From an uncultured Eubacteriales bacterium (GTDB lineage Bacteria > Bacillota > Clostridia > Oscillospirales > Oscillospiraceae): a DNA stretch of 30,636 nucleotides. The DNA is taken from NCBI GenBank assembly GCA_900549405.1, contig URNZ01000018.1:1-30636 (forward strand), written 5' to 3'. The notes under the pieces were generated by a model. That model ran no database searches. It was not told the origin of the DNA and saw nothing but the letters and a program-made list of their open reading frames with translations. The position numbers and the translations under genes were made by a program. Positions 22,186 through 29,814 of this stretch are shown here, in pieces (the first letter of the stretch is position 1; each line of letters starts with the position of its first letter).

Positions 22186-23712
22186 ATGGAACTGGAATTT
22201 GAACGGGACACTTTGCAGGGCTATGACACGGTGGCAGAGCTGACGCTGTGCCAGGAGGAGACGCTGGAGAGCATCGTCCCCGACGCCTGCCCGGATATTT
22301 TGCGCATCGTGGACGTGTGCGGCCAGGCCATGCTCCACAGCAAGCAGATCAAGGCCGGGGCGGTGGAGCTGGGGGGCATGGTCCGGGCGGTGATCTTGTA
22401 CGAGCCGGACGGGGGCGTGGGGCTGCGGCGGATGGAGGTAGGGCTGCCCTTCCGCTGTCAGGCGGAGGCCCCCGGTCTCACCGAGCAGGGCCGGGCGCTG
22501 GCCCGCCCCAGGCTGCGCTGCGCCGAGGCCCGGGCGCTGAACTCCCGAAAGGTGCTGCTGCGGGTGGACCTGGCCGTGGACGTGACGGCCTGTCAGCCCA
22601 CAGAGCAGCCCCTGTGCCGGGGGGTGCTGGACCCGGAGAAGAGCGCCGTGTGCCAGCGGTGTCAGAGTCAGAGCTGCGGCCTGCTGTCGGCAGTGGAGGA
22701 GAAGCCCTTCACCTTCTCTCAGCGGGTACGCCTGCCCGCCGGTCAGGGGGAGCCGCCCCAGGTCATGGCCCTGTGGGCCGAGACGGAGTGCGGCGAGTGC
22801 AAGCGGGTGGGGGCTAAGCTCATCTTTAAGGGGGAGGCGGAGCTGCACATGCTTCTCCAGGAGCCGGGGGGCGGGCTCACCGCCGACGTGGAGCGGCTGC
22901 CCTTCTCCCAGGTGCTGGAGGTCCCCGAGGGGGACGAGACGGGGGACAGCCGGGTGTGGGTGGAGGTCACCGACGTGAGCTATCAGGCCGAGACCGCCGA
23001 CCCCAGGGAGCTTCAGGTGGAGCTGGAGCTGCTGGCCCAGGCCCAGCTGCGGTGCAGCCGGACCGTCACCCTGCTCCAGGATCTGTACAGCACCGCCTGG
23101 CAGACTCAGCTGGACCACCGGCCTCTGGCCCTCCAGCGCTTCGGCCCGGGCTCGATCCGCCCCCAGGCGGCGCGGGAGCTGCTGGAGACGGGGGAGAGCG
23201 TGCGCAGCGTGGCCGACAGCCGCCTGGCCATCGGCCAGGTGAGCCAGAACCGGGAGGGGGAGCAGCTGGTGCTCACGGCGGAGGCGTGGCTGACGGTACT
23301 CTATCAGGACGGGGAGGACCGGCTCCAGTGCGTCCACCGCACCGTGCCCGTCACCTGCCGCTTGGACTGCCCGGAGGGCTGCCGCTGTCTGTGTACCGTC
23401 CGCCGCCAGGGGGAGGTATACGCCGCCCCCGCCGCCGGAGGGGTGGAGGTTCGGTTCACCCTGGAGTTTGACTGTCTGCCGGTGCAGACCCTGTCCGTCC
23501 CCGCCGTGTGCGGCGGCTCGCTGGGGGAGGCCCGTGGGGCGGACGGGGAGAAGCGGCCTTCGGTGGTCCTGCGCTTCGCCGCTCCGGGGGAGGAGGTGTG
23601 GGACATCGCCAAGGCCTATGGCGCCACTACGGCCCAGATCCTCCAGGCCAACGAGCTGGAGGAGGAGACGCTGCCCGCCGGGCGGATGCTCCTTATCCCC
23701 AACGCTCGGTGA
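22186..23712 (+). CDS. sipL: SipL-like spore morphogenesis protein (SPOCS/DUF3794 plus LysM)
   Basis: A 508-residue protein built from SPOCS (DUF3794) units and a C-terminal LysM. The N-terminal unit shows ESIVPDACPDILRIVDVCGQ (about residues 22-42), the family hallmark; the middle carries VDVTACQPTEQPLCRGVL and a second SPOCS-like unit (about 280-440, LLETGESVRSVADSRLAIGQVS...VLTAEAWLTVLYQD). The LysM is VWDIAKAYGATTAQILQANELEE (about 468-490). In Clostridioides difficile SipL binds SpoIVA through its LysM and is needed for coat localisation. The ATG at 22186 follows AAGGAGAGG. Position between spoVM and spoIVA supports the name. Confidence 0.88.
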   Translation: MELEFERDTLQGYDTVAELTLCQEETLESIVPDACPDILRIVDVCGQAMLHSKQIKAGAVELGGMVRAVILYEPDGGVGLRRMEVGLPFRCQAEAPGLTEQGRALARPRLRCAEARALNSRKVLLRVDLAVDVTACQPTEQPLCRGVLDPEKSAVCQRCQSQSCGLLSAVEEKPFTFSQRVRLPAGQGEPPQVMALWAETECGECKRVGAKLIFKGEAELHMLLQEPGGGLTADVERLPFSQVLEVPEGDETGDSRVWVEVTDVSYQAETADPRELQVELELLAQAQLRCSRTVTLLQDLYSTAWQTQLDHRPLALQRFGPGSIRPQAARELLETGESVRSVADSRLAIGQVSQNREGEQLVLTAEAWLTVLYQDGEDRLQCVHRTVPVTCRLDCPEGCRCLCTVRRQGEVYAAPAAGGVEVRFTLEFDCLPVQTLSVPAVCGGSLGEARGADGEKRPSVVLRFAAPGEEVWDIAKAYGATTAQILQANELEEETLPAGRMLLIPNAR

Positions 23713-23714
23713 AG

Positions 23715-23744
23715 CACATATTTCAGGGCTTATCCTCATAGAGT
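23715..23744 (+). promoter_or_regulatory. candidate SigE-type promoter of spoIVA
   Basis: CACATATT (23715-23722), a 14-nt spacer, and CATAGAGT (23737-23744), the same architecture as before spoVM. It lies 48 nt before the GTG start. Confidence 0.5.
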
Positions 23745-23791
23745 AAAAGCAAATACCGGCTTGACCCGAAAAGGCCGAAGGAGGAATCGCA

Positions 23792-25270
23792 GTGCAAGAG
23801 GGAAAAATCTATGAGGATATCGCCCTGCGGACAGAGGGCGACATCTACATCGGCGTTGTGGGGCCGGTCCGAACGGGAAAATCCACCTTCATCAAGCGCT
23901 TTATGGAGACGCTGGTCATCCCCAACATCGAAAACGTCTACCGCCGGGAGCGGGCCAGGGATGAGCTGCCCCAGAGCGGCTCCGGCCGGACCATCATGAC
24001 GGCGGAGCCCAAGTTCGTCCCCGAGGAGGCCGCCAGCGTGACGGTGGAGGGGGGCGCATCCTTCCGGGTGCGGCTCATTGACTGCGTGGGCTATATGGTC
24101 ACCGGGGCGGTGGGGCAGATGGAGGGGGAGCTGGAGCGGATGGTGACCACCCCCTGGTTTGACCACGAGATCCCTATGGCGGAGGCGGCGGAGGTTGGCA
24201 CCCGAAAGGTCATCTCCGAGCACTCCACCATCGGCGTGGTGGTGACCACCGACGGCACCGTCACCGACATCCCCCGGGAGGACTATCAGCAGGCGGAGGA
24301 GCGGGCCATTCAGGAATTGAAGGAGCTGGGCAAGCCCTTTGTGGTGGTGCTAAACTCCGCCCAGCCCGCCTCTGACCGGGCCCAGGCCATCCGGGCGGAC
24401 ATCGCCCAGCGGTATGACGTGACGTGTATCGCCGTAAACTGCCTGGAGCTGGGCGGGGAGGAGATCTGCCAGCTGCTGAAAAGCGTGCTGTATGAGTTCC
24501 CGCTGAAGGAACTGGACCTGTTCCTGCCCCCATGGGTGGACGCCCTGCCCCAGGAACACCCCATCAAGGCGGCGGTGTTTGCCGCCATCCGGGCGGGGGC
24601 GGAACAGCTGCGGCGCATCCGGGACGCGGAGCGGGCGGTGGCCGGGTTCGAGAGCTGCGAGTCGGTGAGCCGGGCCAGTCTCACCGGGGTGGACCTGGGC
24701 TCCGGCGTGGCCCAGGGGGAACTGGAACTGCCCCGGGCCCTGTTTTACGACACCCTGTCCCAGCAGTCCGGCTTCCCCGTGGGGGACGACGGGGACCTGA
24801 TGGCCCTGCTCACCCGCCTGGCCGGGGTGCAGGCGGCCTATGACAAGGTGGCCGACGCCCTGCGGGAGGTGGAGGAGACGGGCTATGGCATCGTGGTGCC
24901 CACCATCGACTCCCTCACCCTGGAGGAGCCGGAGATCGTCCGCCAGGGGGGGCGCTATGGGGTGCGCCTGCGGGCCAGCGGCAGCTCCATCCACATGATC
25001 CGGGCGGACATCCAGACGGAGGTGTCCCCCATCGTGGGCGGAGAGAAGCAGAGCGAGGACATGATCCGCTATCTGCTCCAGGAGTATGAGGGGGACTCCA
25101 GCAAGATATGGGAGGCCAACATCTTCGGCAAGTCCCTCCACGAGCTGGTGAACGAGGACCTGAACGCCAAGCTCAAGCGGATGCCCCAGGACGCCCGGGA
25201 GAAGCTGCGAGAGACCCTCCAGCGCATCATCAACGAGGGCTCCGGCGGACTGATCTGCATCATTTTGTAA
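23792..25270 (+). CDS. spoIVA: stage IV sporulation protein A (coat morphogenetic ATPase)
   Basis: The 492-residue SpoIVA hydrolyses ATP and polymerises into the basement layer of the spore coat. Its GTPase-like N-terminal domain has Walker A GPVRTGKSTF at about residues 29-37, LIDCVGYMV as the Walker B/G3 region, and TTDGTVTDIPREDY, all highly characteristic; the middle domain and the C-terminal region ending in NEGSGGLICIIL match the family, including the conserved tail that contacts SpoVM. Length equals B. subtilis SpoIVA (492). The GTG start has an AAGGAGG site 7 nt upstream. A SigE-like promoter precedes it and a terminator follows. Confidence 0.97.
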   Translation: MQEGKIYEDIALRTEGDIYIGVVGPVRTGKSTFIKRFMETLVIPNIENVYRRERARDELPQSGSGRTIMTAEPKFVPEEAASVTVEGGASFRVRLIDCVGYMVTGAVGQMEGELERMVTTPWFDHEIPMAEAAEVGTRKVISEHSTIGVVVTTDGTVTDIPREDYQQAEERAIQELKELGKPFVVVLNSAQPASDRAQAIRADIAQRYDVTCIAVNCLELGGEEICQLLKSVLYEFPLKELDLFLPPWVDALPQEHPIKAAVFAAIRAGAEQLRRIRDAERAVAGFESCESVSRASLTGVDLGSGVAQGELELPRALFYDTLSQQSGFPVGDDGDLMALLTRLAGVQAAYDKVADALREVEETGYGIVVPTIDSLTLEEPEIVRQGGRYGVRLRASGSSIHMIRADIQTEVSPIVGGEKQSEDMIRYLLQEYEGDSSKIWEANIFGKSLHELVNEDLNAKLKRMPQDAREKLRETLQRIINEGSGGLICIIL

Positions 25271-25288
25271 AACCAGATATTTTCCCGC

Positions 25289-25330
25289 GTGTTCCCGCCT
25301 CTGTAAGGGGGCGGGAACACAGACTTTTTT
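25289..25330 (+). terminator. terminator of spoIVA
   Basis: GTGTTCCCGCC (25289-25299) and GGCGGGAACAC (25310-25320) form an 11-bp stem followed by AGAC and six T. Confidence 0.9.
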
Positions 25331-25359
25331 CGAAGAAACACAGAAAATGAAATTGGGAG

Positions 25360-25388
25360 TTGAAAAACAGCGGGGGATGGGATATACT
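25360..25388 (+). promoter_or_regulatory. SigA-type promoter of the DUF1858 gene
   Basis: TTGAAA (25360-25365), 17-nt spacer, TATACT (25383-25388). Confidence 0.8.
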
Positions 25389-25421
25389 AAGGCTAACCAT
25401 TAAGAATGGAGGAATCCCCAC

Positions 25422-25628
25422 ATGACCATTACCAAAGACACCATCATCGGTGATATCCTGACCATCGCCCCCCAGACTGCCCCCCTGTTCATGAACATCG
25501 GGATGCACTGCCTGGGCTGCCCCGCTTCCCGCGGCGAGACGGTGGAGCAGGCCTGCATGGTCCACGGCGTGGACCCCGACGACCTGCTGGCGAAGGTCAA
25601 CGAGATGATCGCCGCCGCAGAAGGCTAA
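25422..25628 (+). CDS. DUF1858 small redox-disulfide protein
   Basis: A 68-residue protein that is a single DUF1858 domain. The motif CLGCPAS (Cys30, Cys33) after the helix TAPLFMNIGMH is diagnostic; the family is described as hybrid-cluster-protein-associated disulfide domains and is often found near redox enzymes. A third Cys (47) lies in VEQACMVHG. A function in thiol redox or metal handling is inferred, not shown. It is a single-gene unit: own promoter, GGAGG ribosome site, own terminator. Confidence 0.88.
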   Translation: MTITKDTIIGDILTIAPQTAPLFMNIGMHCLGCPASRGETVEQACMVHGVDPDDLLAKVNEMIAAAEG

Positions 25629-25648
25629 AAAAGCTGCACGAAAAGACG

Positions 25649-25676
25649 GGGGCGGACATTCCGCCCCTGTTTTTTT
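25649..25676 (+). terminator. terminator of the DUF1858 gene
   Basis: GGGGCGG (25649-25655) and CCGCCCC (25661-25667) around ACATT, followed by TG and seven T. Confidence 0.88.
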
Positions 25677-25680
25677 CTGC

Positions 25681-25702
25681 CCCCGGCGGCTAGCCGCCGG
25701 GG
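25681..25702. repeat. 22-bp perfect GC-rich palindrome
   Basis: CCCCGGCGGC (25681-25690), TA, GCCGCCGGGG (25693-25702). It directly follows the T-run of the preceding terminator and stands about 28 nt before trmK. It could be a second hairpin, or a protein-binding palindrome at the trmK start. Confidence 0.6.
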
Positions 25703-25730
25703 CGCCTGAGCATATGACAGGGAGGAGCCC

Positions 25731-26438
25731 ATGAACAAAAAAATCGAACTGTCCCCCCGGCTGCGCATGGTGGCCGGACTGGTGCCTCCGGGCAGCCGCC
25801 TGGCCGACGTCGGCACCGACCACGCCTATCTCCCCGCCGCCCTCATCCAGGAGGGGACTATCCCCGCCGCCATCGCCGCCGACCTGCGTCAGGGTCCCCT
25901 GAACCGGGCCAAGACCACGGTGCGGGAGTGCGAGCTCACCGGAAAGGTGGCCTTTCGCCTGTGCAGCGGTCTGGAGGGCATCCGCCCGGAGGAGGCGGAC
26001 GCCGTGGCCATTGCAGGCATGGGGGGAGAGACCATCGCCGAGATCTTAGCCGCCGCCCCCTGGACCCGGGAGAGAGACGTGCCCCTGGTGCTCCAGCCCA
26101 TGTCCTCTATGGACGACCTGCGCCTGTGGCTGGAGCGGCACGGCTATGCCATCGTGAAGGAGGACCTGGCCCGGGAGGGGGATGTCCTTTACACCGCCCT
26201 GCTGGTACGGGCCGGGGCCATGGAGCCGCTGACGGCGGCGGAACGGCTGGCGGGGAAGAACACCGGCCACCCCCTGCGGGGCGCTTGGCTGGACCGGTGG
26301 CTGGACAAGACGGACCGGGCTTTGACCGGTCTGGCCCGGGCCCAGAAGCCGGAGGCAGCGGCGCGTCTGGAAGAGCTGAAACAGCTGCAGACCGAGCTTA
26401 GTGAGATGAAAAAGGAGTGGGAAGCATGGCAACGGTAA
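25731..26438 (+). CDS. trmK: tRNA (adenine(22)-N1)-methyltransferase TrmK
   Basis: A 235-residue Rossmann methyltransferase that makes m1A22 in tRNA. Motif I is RLADVGTDHAYLPAAL, typical of TrmK rather than other families; AIAADLRQGPLNRAK and AIAGMGGETIAEIL (motif IV) follow, then LVLQPMSSMDDLRLWL. The C-terminal 60 residues are a charged coiled coil, also usual in TrmK. The ATG is preceded by an AGGGAGGAG site. It overlaps the next gene by 13 nt, a pairing (trmK with the Nif3-family gene) common in Firmicutes. Confidence 0.93.
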   Translation: MNKKIELSPRLRMVAGLVPPGSRLADVGTDHAYLPAALIQEGTIPAAIAADLRQGPLNRAKTTVRECELTGKVAFRLCSGLEGIRPEEADAVAIAGMGGETIAEILAAAPWTRERDVPLVLQPMSSMDDLRLWLERHGYAIVKEDLAREGDVLYTALLVRAGAMEPLTAAERLAGKNTGHPLRGAWLDRWLDKTDRALTGLARAQKPEAAARLEELKQLQTELSEMKKEWEAWQR

Positions 26439-27223
26439 ACGAGGTCTATGGCTTTTTGGACAAGCTGGCCCCCTTTGACCTTCAGATGGACTTTGACAAT
26501 GCCGGTTTTCTGGTGGGCCGGGGGGAGACCCGGGTCAAGCGCCTGCTGGTGGCCCTGGACATCACCCTGCCCGTGGTTCAGGAGGCGGCGGAGAAGGGCT
26601 GCCAGCTGATCGTGTCCCACCACCCGGTGATCTTCCACCCGGTGAAGGCCCTCACCGACCAGAGCGCCACAGGCCGGGTGCTGCTGGCCCTGGCGGAGGG
26701 CCGCATGGCCGCCATCTGCGCCCACACCAATCTGGACGCGGTGATGGAGGGGGTCAACTGCTGTCTGGCCCGGCGGCTGGAGCTGAGCGATCTGGAGCAG
26801 CTCCATCAGGACGGCCTGGACCATGAGGGCCGCCCCTATGGCATCGGCCGGGTGGGCACGGCGCACCGGCCCGGCATGACGGCGGGGGAGTACGCCGCCT
26901 TTGTGAAGGAGAAGCTGGGCGCGGCCTCGGTGCGCTATGCCGACGGGGGCAAGCCCGTCCGCCGGGTGGCGGTGGGGGGCGGCTCCTGCGGCTCCATGCT
27001 CGCCGACGCGGCGGCCAGGGGCTGCGACACCTTCGTCACCGCCGACGTCAAGCACGACCAGTACATCGAGGCGAAGGCCATTGGCATCACCCTGATGGAC
27101 GCGGGGCATTTTGCCACCGAGAACGTGGTTTGCGCCCCCCTGGCCGAAAAACTGGCCCGGGCTTTCCCAGAGATCCAGGTGGAGCTGGCCGGGCAGAACC
27201 GGGAGCCCTATGGGGCGGTGTGA
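26426..27223 (+). CDS. Nif3-like dinuclear metal-centre hexameric protein
   Basis: A 265-residue protein of the Nif3/DUF34 family, often labelled GTP cyclohydrolase 1 type 2, though its true reaction is unsettled. Metal ligands are visible: the HH pair in VSHHPVIFH, the HTNLD motif, and the late His/Glu pair in DAGHFATENVV. The insert typical of longer Bacillus members (about 100 aa) is absent, giving the short form. The ATG at 26426 has AAAGGAG 8 nt upstream, inside the end of trmK; the pair is translationally coupled. Confidence 0.93.
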   Translation: MATVNEVYGFLDKLAPFDLQMDFDNAGFLVGRGETRVKRLLVALDITLPVVQEAAEKGCQLIVSHHPVIFHPVKALTDQSATGRVLLALAEGRMAAICAHTNLDAVMEGVNCCLARRLELSDLEQLHQDGLDHEGRPYGIGRVGTAHRPGMTAGEYAAFVKEKLGAASVRYADGGKPVRRVAVGGGSCGSMLADAAARGCDTFVTADVKHDQYIEAKAIGITLMDAGHFATENVVCAPLAEKLARAFPEIQVELAGQNREPYGAV

Positions 27224-27262
27224 TCCCGAAAAAGTTTTTGCGGAGAAAAAAGGAAAAACCGC

Positions 27263-27291
27263 TTGCAGAGGAGAAATTTCTGTGGTATAAT
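27263..27291 (+). promoter_or_regulatory. SigA-type promoter of rplS
   Basis: TTGCAG (27263-27268), 17-nt spacer, perfect TATAAT (27286-27291). Confidence 0.88.
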
Positions 27292-27299
27292 GTCAAGGT

Positions 27300-27380
27300 C
27301 TGAAAACGGGCGGTCCTCTGCTGGGGACCTGGGGAGGGCCCCGGGTCCGCATCCCGCACGAACGCCTATATAACAGGAGG
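27300..27380 (+). promoter_or_regulatory. structured 5' leader of rplS (possible L19 leader)
   Basis: GGACCTGGGG (27325-27334) pairs with CCCCGGGTCC (27339-27348), ten pairs and an AGGG loop. An upstream GGTCC (27312-27316) can instead pair with GGACC (27325-27329), so two folds compete. Autoregulatory leaders before rplS are known in Firmicutes; I cannot show that this matches the described L19 leader family. Confidence 0.4.
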
Positions 27381-27388
27381 AAAAAATT

Positions 27389-27730
27389 ATGGATCTGATG
27401 CAGGCTTTTACCGAGAAGTACAAGAAGGCTGAGCCCCCCGTTGTCGCCGTGGGCGACACCGTCCGCGTTCACCTGAAGGTCAAGGAAGGCAACCGTGAGC
27501 GTATCCAGGTGTTCGAGGGCACCGTGATCGCCAAGAAGCACGGCGGCATTGAGGAGACCTTCACCGTCCGCCGCGTTTCCTACGGCGTCGGCGTGGAGAA
27601 GGTGTTCCCCGTTCACGCTCCTTCCATCGAGAAGATCGAGCTGGTGCGCCACGGTAAGGTGCGCCGCGCCAAGCTGTATTACCTGCGCAGCCGCGTGGGC
27701 AAGGCGGCCAAGGTCAAAGAGGCCCTGTGA
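27389..27730 (+). CDS. rplS: 50S ribosomal protein L19
   Basis: The 113-residue L19 lies at the interface of the ribosomal subunits. Conserved text: [37 protein letters not shown] core and [27 protein letters not shown], then [21 protein letters not shown]. Length is normal. The ATG has AGGAGG 9-10 nt upstream. Codons are strongly biased to CGT/CGC, GTC and AAG, as in a highly expressed gene. It has its own promoter, leader and terminator. Confidence 0.98.
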   Translation: MDLMQAFTEKYKKAEPPVVAVGDTVRVHLKVKEGNRERIQVFEGTVIAKKHGGIEETFTVRRVSYGVGVEKVFPVHAPSIEKIELVRHGKVRRAKLYYLRSRVGKAAKVKEAL

Positions 27731-27737
27731 TCCCACA

Positions 27738-27770
27738 GAAGGGAGCGGCGTTCAGCCGCTCCCTTCTTCT
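27738..27770 (+). terminator. terminator of rplS
   Basis: GAAGGGAGCGGC (27738-27749) and GCCGCTCCCTTC (27755-27766) around GTTCA, followed by TTCTATATTT. Confidence 0.85.
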
Positions 27771-27818
27771 ATATTTGACCAGCCCCGCTCACCGGGGCAG
27801 CAGAGAGGAGGAGGACCC

Positions 27819-28694
27819 TTGAACATTCAATGGTACCCCGGACACATGACCAAGACCCGCCGCCAGATCGAGGCGGACCTGAAAAACGTGGACATCGTGG
27901 TGGAGATCATCGACGCCCGCATCCCCATGTCCAGCCGCAACCCGGACATCGACGCCATCTGCGCGGGCAAGCCCCGGCTCATCGTCCTCAACCGGGCCGA
28001 CCAGGCCGACCCCGCCCGAAACAAGCAGTGGGCCGCCTTTTTCCGGGGGCAGGGCCACGCCGTGCTGGAGACAGACGCCAAGACGGGCAGCGGCGTGAAC
28101 CAGTTTTCCGCCATCATCCAGAGCGTGCTGAAGGACCAGATCGCCAAGTGGCGGGAGAAGGGCCAGGTGGGCCGTCCGGTGCGGGCCATGGTGGTGGGGG
28201 TGCCCAACGTGGGCAAGTCTACCTTCATCAACAAGGTGGCCCGGAAGAAATCCGCCAAGGCAGGGGACCGCCCCGGCGTCACCCGGGGCAAGCAGTGGGT
28301 GAACGTGGACCAGTCCCTGGACCTGCTGGACACCCCGGGCATCCTGTGGCCCAAATTTGACGACCAGACCATCGGCATGAACCTGGCCTTTACCGGGGCG
28401 GTGAAGGACGACATCATGGACGTGGAGACCCTGGGCTGTCACATGATGACCCTGCTGGCCGAGCGCTATCCCAAGACGCTGACGGACAGCTATAAGCTCC
28501 CCGAAGTCCCCGCCCGGGAGGAGGGGGAGAACGACATCGCCTATGGCTATCGGCTCCTTCAGGCCTGCGCCCAGAAGCGGGGCATGCGCATCTCCGGCGG
28601 AGAATTCGACACCGAGCGCATGTCCCGGGTGCTGCTGGACGAGTATCGCGCTGGCAAGTTAGGACGCTTTACACTTGAGATACCCCAGGACTAA
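27819..28694 (+). CDS. rbgA: ribosome biogenesis GTPase RbgA (YlqF)
   Basis: A 291-residue circularly permuted GTPase that matures the 50S subunit late in assembly. The G motifs appear in permuted order: G4 NRADQAD (about 59-62), G5-like ETDAKTGSGV, G1 GVPNVGKST (about 127-135), G2 region RPGVTRG, G3 DTPGIL (about 171-174). The N-terminal IQWYPGHMTKTRR and DARIPMSSRNPDID are RbgA hallmarks. Start is TTG at 27819 with GGAGGAGG about 5-8 nt upstream; starting further upstream would run across the rplS terminator. It follows rplS, a common arrangement. Confidence 0.95.
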   Translation: MNIQWYPGHMTKTRRQIEADLKNVDIVVEIIDARIPMSSRNPDIDAICAGKPRLIVLNRADQADPARNKQWAAFFRGQGHAVLETDAKTGSGVNQFSAIIQSVLKDQIAKWREKGQVGRPVRAMVVGVPNVGKSTFINKVARKKSAKAGDRPGVTRGKQWVNVDQSLDLLDTPGILWPKFDDQTIGMNLAFTGAVKDDIMDVETLGCHMMTLLAERYPKTLTDSYKLPEVPAREEGENDIAYGYRLLQACAQKRGMRISGGEFDTERMSRVLLDEYRAGKLGRFTLEIPQD

Positions 28695-28707
28695 AGAGAG
28701 GTAAACC

Positions 28708-29322
28708 ATGGAAGAGATCGACCTTTGGCAGTATGAGCGCCAGGCCCTGGGGGAGGGGCACGTCCACATCTGCGGCTGCGACGAGGCGGGGGCAGGGCCC
28801 CTGGCCGGTCCGGTGTACGCCGCGGCGGTGATCCTGCCCATGGGCGCGGACATCCCCGGCCTGAACGACTCCAAAAAGCTGACGGAGAAGCGGCGGGAGG
28901 CCCTGTTCCCCGGGATCCAGGCCACCGCCCTGGCCTGGTCGGTGGCCAGCATCTCCGCCCAGGAGATCGACGAGAGCGACATCCTTACCGCCCGGATGCG
29001 CGCCATGCAGATGGCCATCGACGGCCTGTCCCTCCCGGCGGACTTCGCCTTGATCGACGGCAACCGGGACCACGGCAGGGGAGGGGGCGTGACCACGCTC
29101 CACCGCTGCATTGTAAAGGGAGACAGCCTGTCAGCCTCTATCGCGGCGGCGTCCATCCTGGCCAAGGTGAGCCGGGACCACTTCATGCTGGAGATGGCCA
29201 AAGAATATCCCCAATACGCCTTTGAACGCCACAAGGGCTATGGCACCAAGCTGCACTATGAGCGTCTGCGGGAGTATGGGCCCAGCCCCATCCACCGCAG
29301 GAGCTTTTTGAAAAATCTATGA
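28708..29322 (+). CDS. rnhB: ribonuclease HII
   Basis: The 204-residue enzyme removes ribonucleotides from DNA and RNA from hybrids. Catalytic acids are present: Asp25 and Glu26 in CGCDEAGAGPLAGPV, Asp117 in ALIDGNR, and Asp157 in ILAKVSRDHFM. The DExGRGPLAGPV motif is altered to DEAGAGPLAGPV, so the Arg of the GRG loop, which helps to read the ribonucleotide junction, is Ala29. YPQYAFERHKGYGTKLHYE near the C-terminus is normal. The ATG has AGAGAGG upstream. It overlaps yraN by 4 nt. Confidence 0.95.
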   Translation: MEEIDLWQYERQALGEGHVHICGCDEAGAGPLAGPVYAAAVILPMGADIPGLNDSKKLTEKRREALFPGIQATALAWSVASISAQEIDESDILTARMRAMQMAIDGLSLPADFALIDGNRDHGRGGGVTTLHRCIVKGDSLSASIAAASILAKVSRDHFMLEMAKEYPQYAFERHKGYGTKLHYERLREYGPSPIHRRSFLKNL

Positions 29323-29690
29323 GCGGCCAGGAGAGCCGTCTGCTGGGGCGATGGGGGGAGGCCCTGGCGGCGGAGCACCTGCGCCGGGCGGGCTATCAGA
29401 TCCTGGCGGCCAACTGGCGCAGCCGCTTTGGGGAGATCGACCTCATCGCCGCCGATCAAAACTACCTCTGCTTTGTGGAGGTGAAGCTGCGCAAAAGCGC
29501 GGCCTTCGGCGGGGCGGGGGAGTTTGTGGACCGGCGCAAGCAGAACAAGCTGCGCTTGACGGCGGAGCTGTATCTCAGCTGTCATCAGACCCGGCTCCAG
29601 CCCCGGTTCGACGTGATCGAGGTTTATGCTCCCCAGGGGACGGACACAAAAGCGCCCCGTGTCCGTCACATAGAAAACGCCTTTTTCTGA
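29319..29690 (+). CDS. YraN/UPF0102 family nuclease-like protein
   Basis: A 123-residue protein of the YraN family, which has a Holliday-junction-resolvase-like PD-(D/E)xK fold. Visible residues: Glu13 in GRWGEALAAEHL, Asp41 in FGEIDLIAAD, and Glu54/Lys56 in CFVEVKLRKS, together forming the nuclease core; the usual NWR and RFDVIEV segments are also there. Its cellular role is not established. It is translationally coupled to rnhB (ATGA), the usual neighbour in Firmicutes. Confidence 0.93.
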   Translation: MSGQESRLLGRWGEALAAEHLRRAGYQILAANWRSRFGEIDLIAADQNYLCFVEVKLRKSAAFGGAGEFVDRRKQNKLRLTAELYLSCHQTRLQPRFDVIEVYAPQGTDTKAPRVRHIENAFF

Positions 29691-29724
29691 CGGAGGGTTT
29701 TGGGGGCTTTTTCCCGCCAATCCC

Positions 29725-29753
29725 TTGACCTTCCGCCGGGAAGCTGTCATAAT
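29725..29753 (+). promoter_or_regulatory. candidate promoter of thrC
   Basis: TTGACC (29725-29730), 17-nt spacer, CATAAT (29748-29753), about 60 nt before the start codon. The leader is too short for a T-box. Confidence 0.65.
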
Positions 29754-29814
29754 GGAGTATCGCCATTGCGATTCGTTTCTTGGCATAAGTTTCAAATAGA
29801 TAGGAATGATCGAG

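Noticed and set aside
21961..23739. Very long open frame on the minus strand opposite sipL
   Set aside because: Its Leu/Gln/Pro/His-rich text is an artefact of GC-rich codons; sipL on plus has clear SPOCS and LysM motifs.
27549..27818. Upstream extension of rbgA
   Set aside because: It would overlap rplS and cross its terminator with an Arg/Ser-rich, unconserved sequence; TTG at 27819 starts the conserved NIQWYPGHM.
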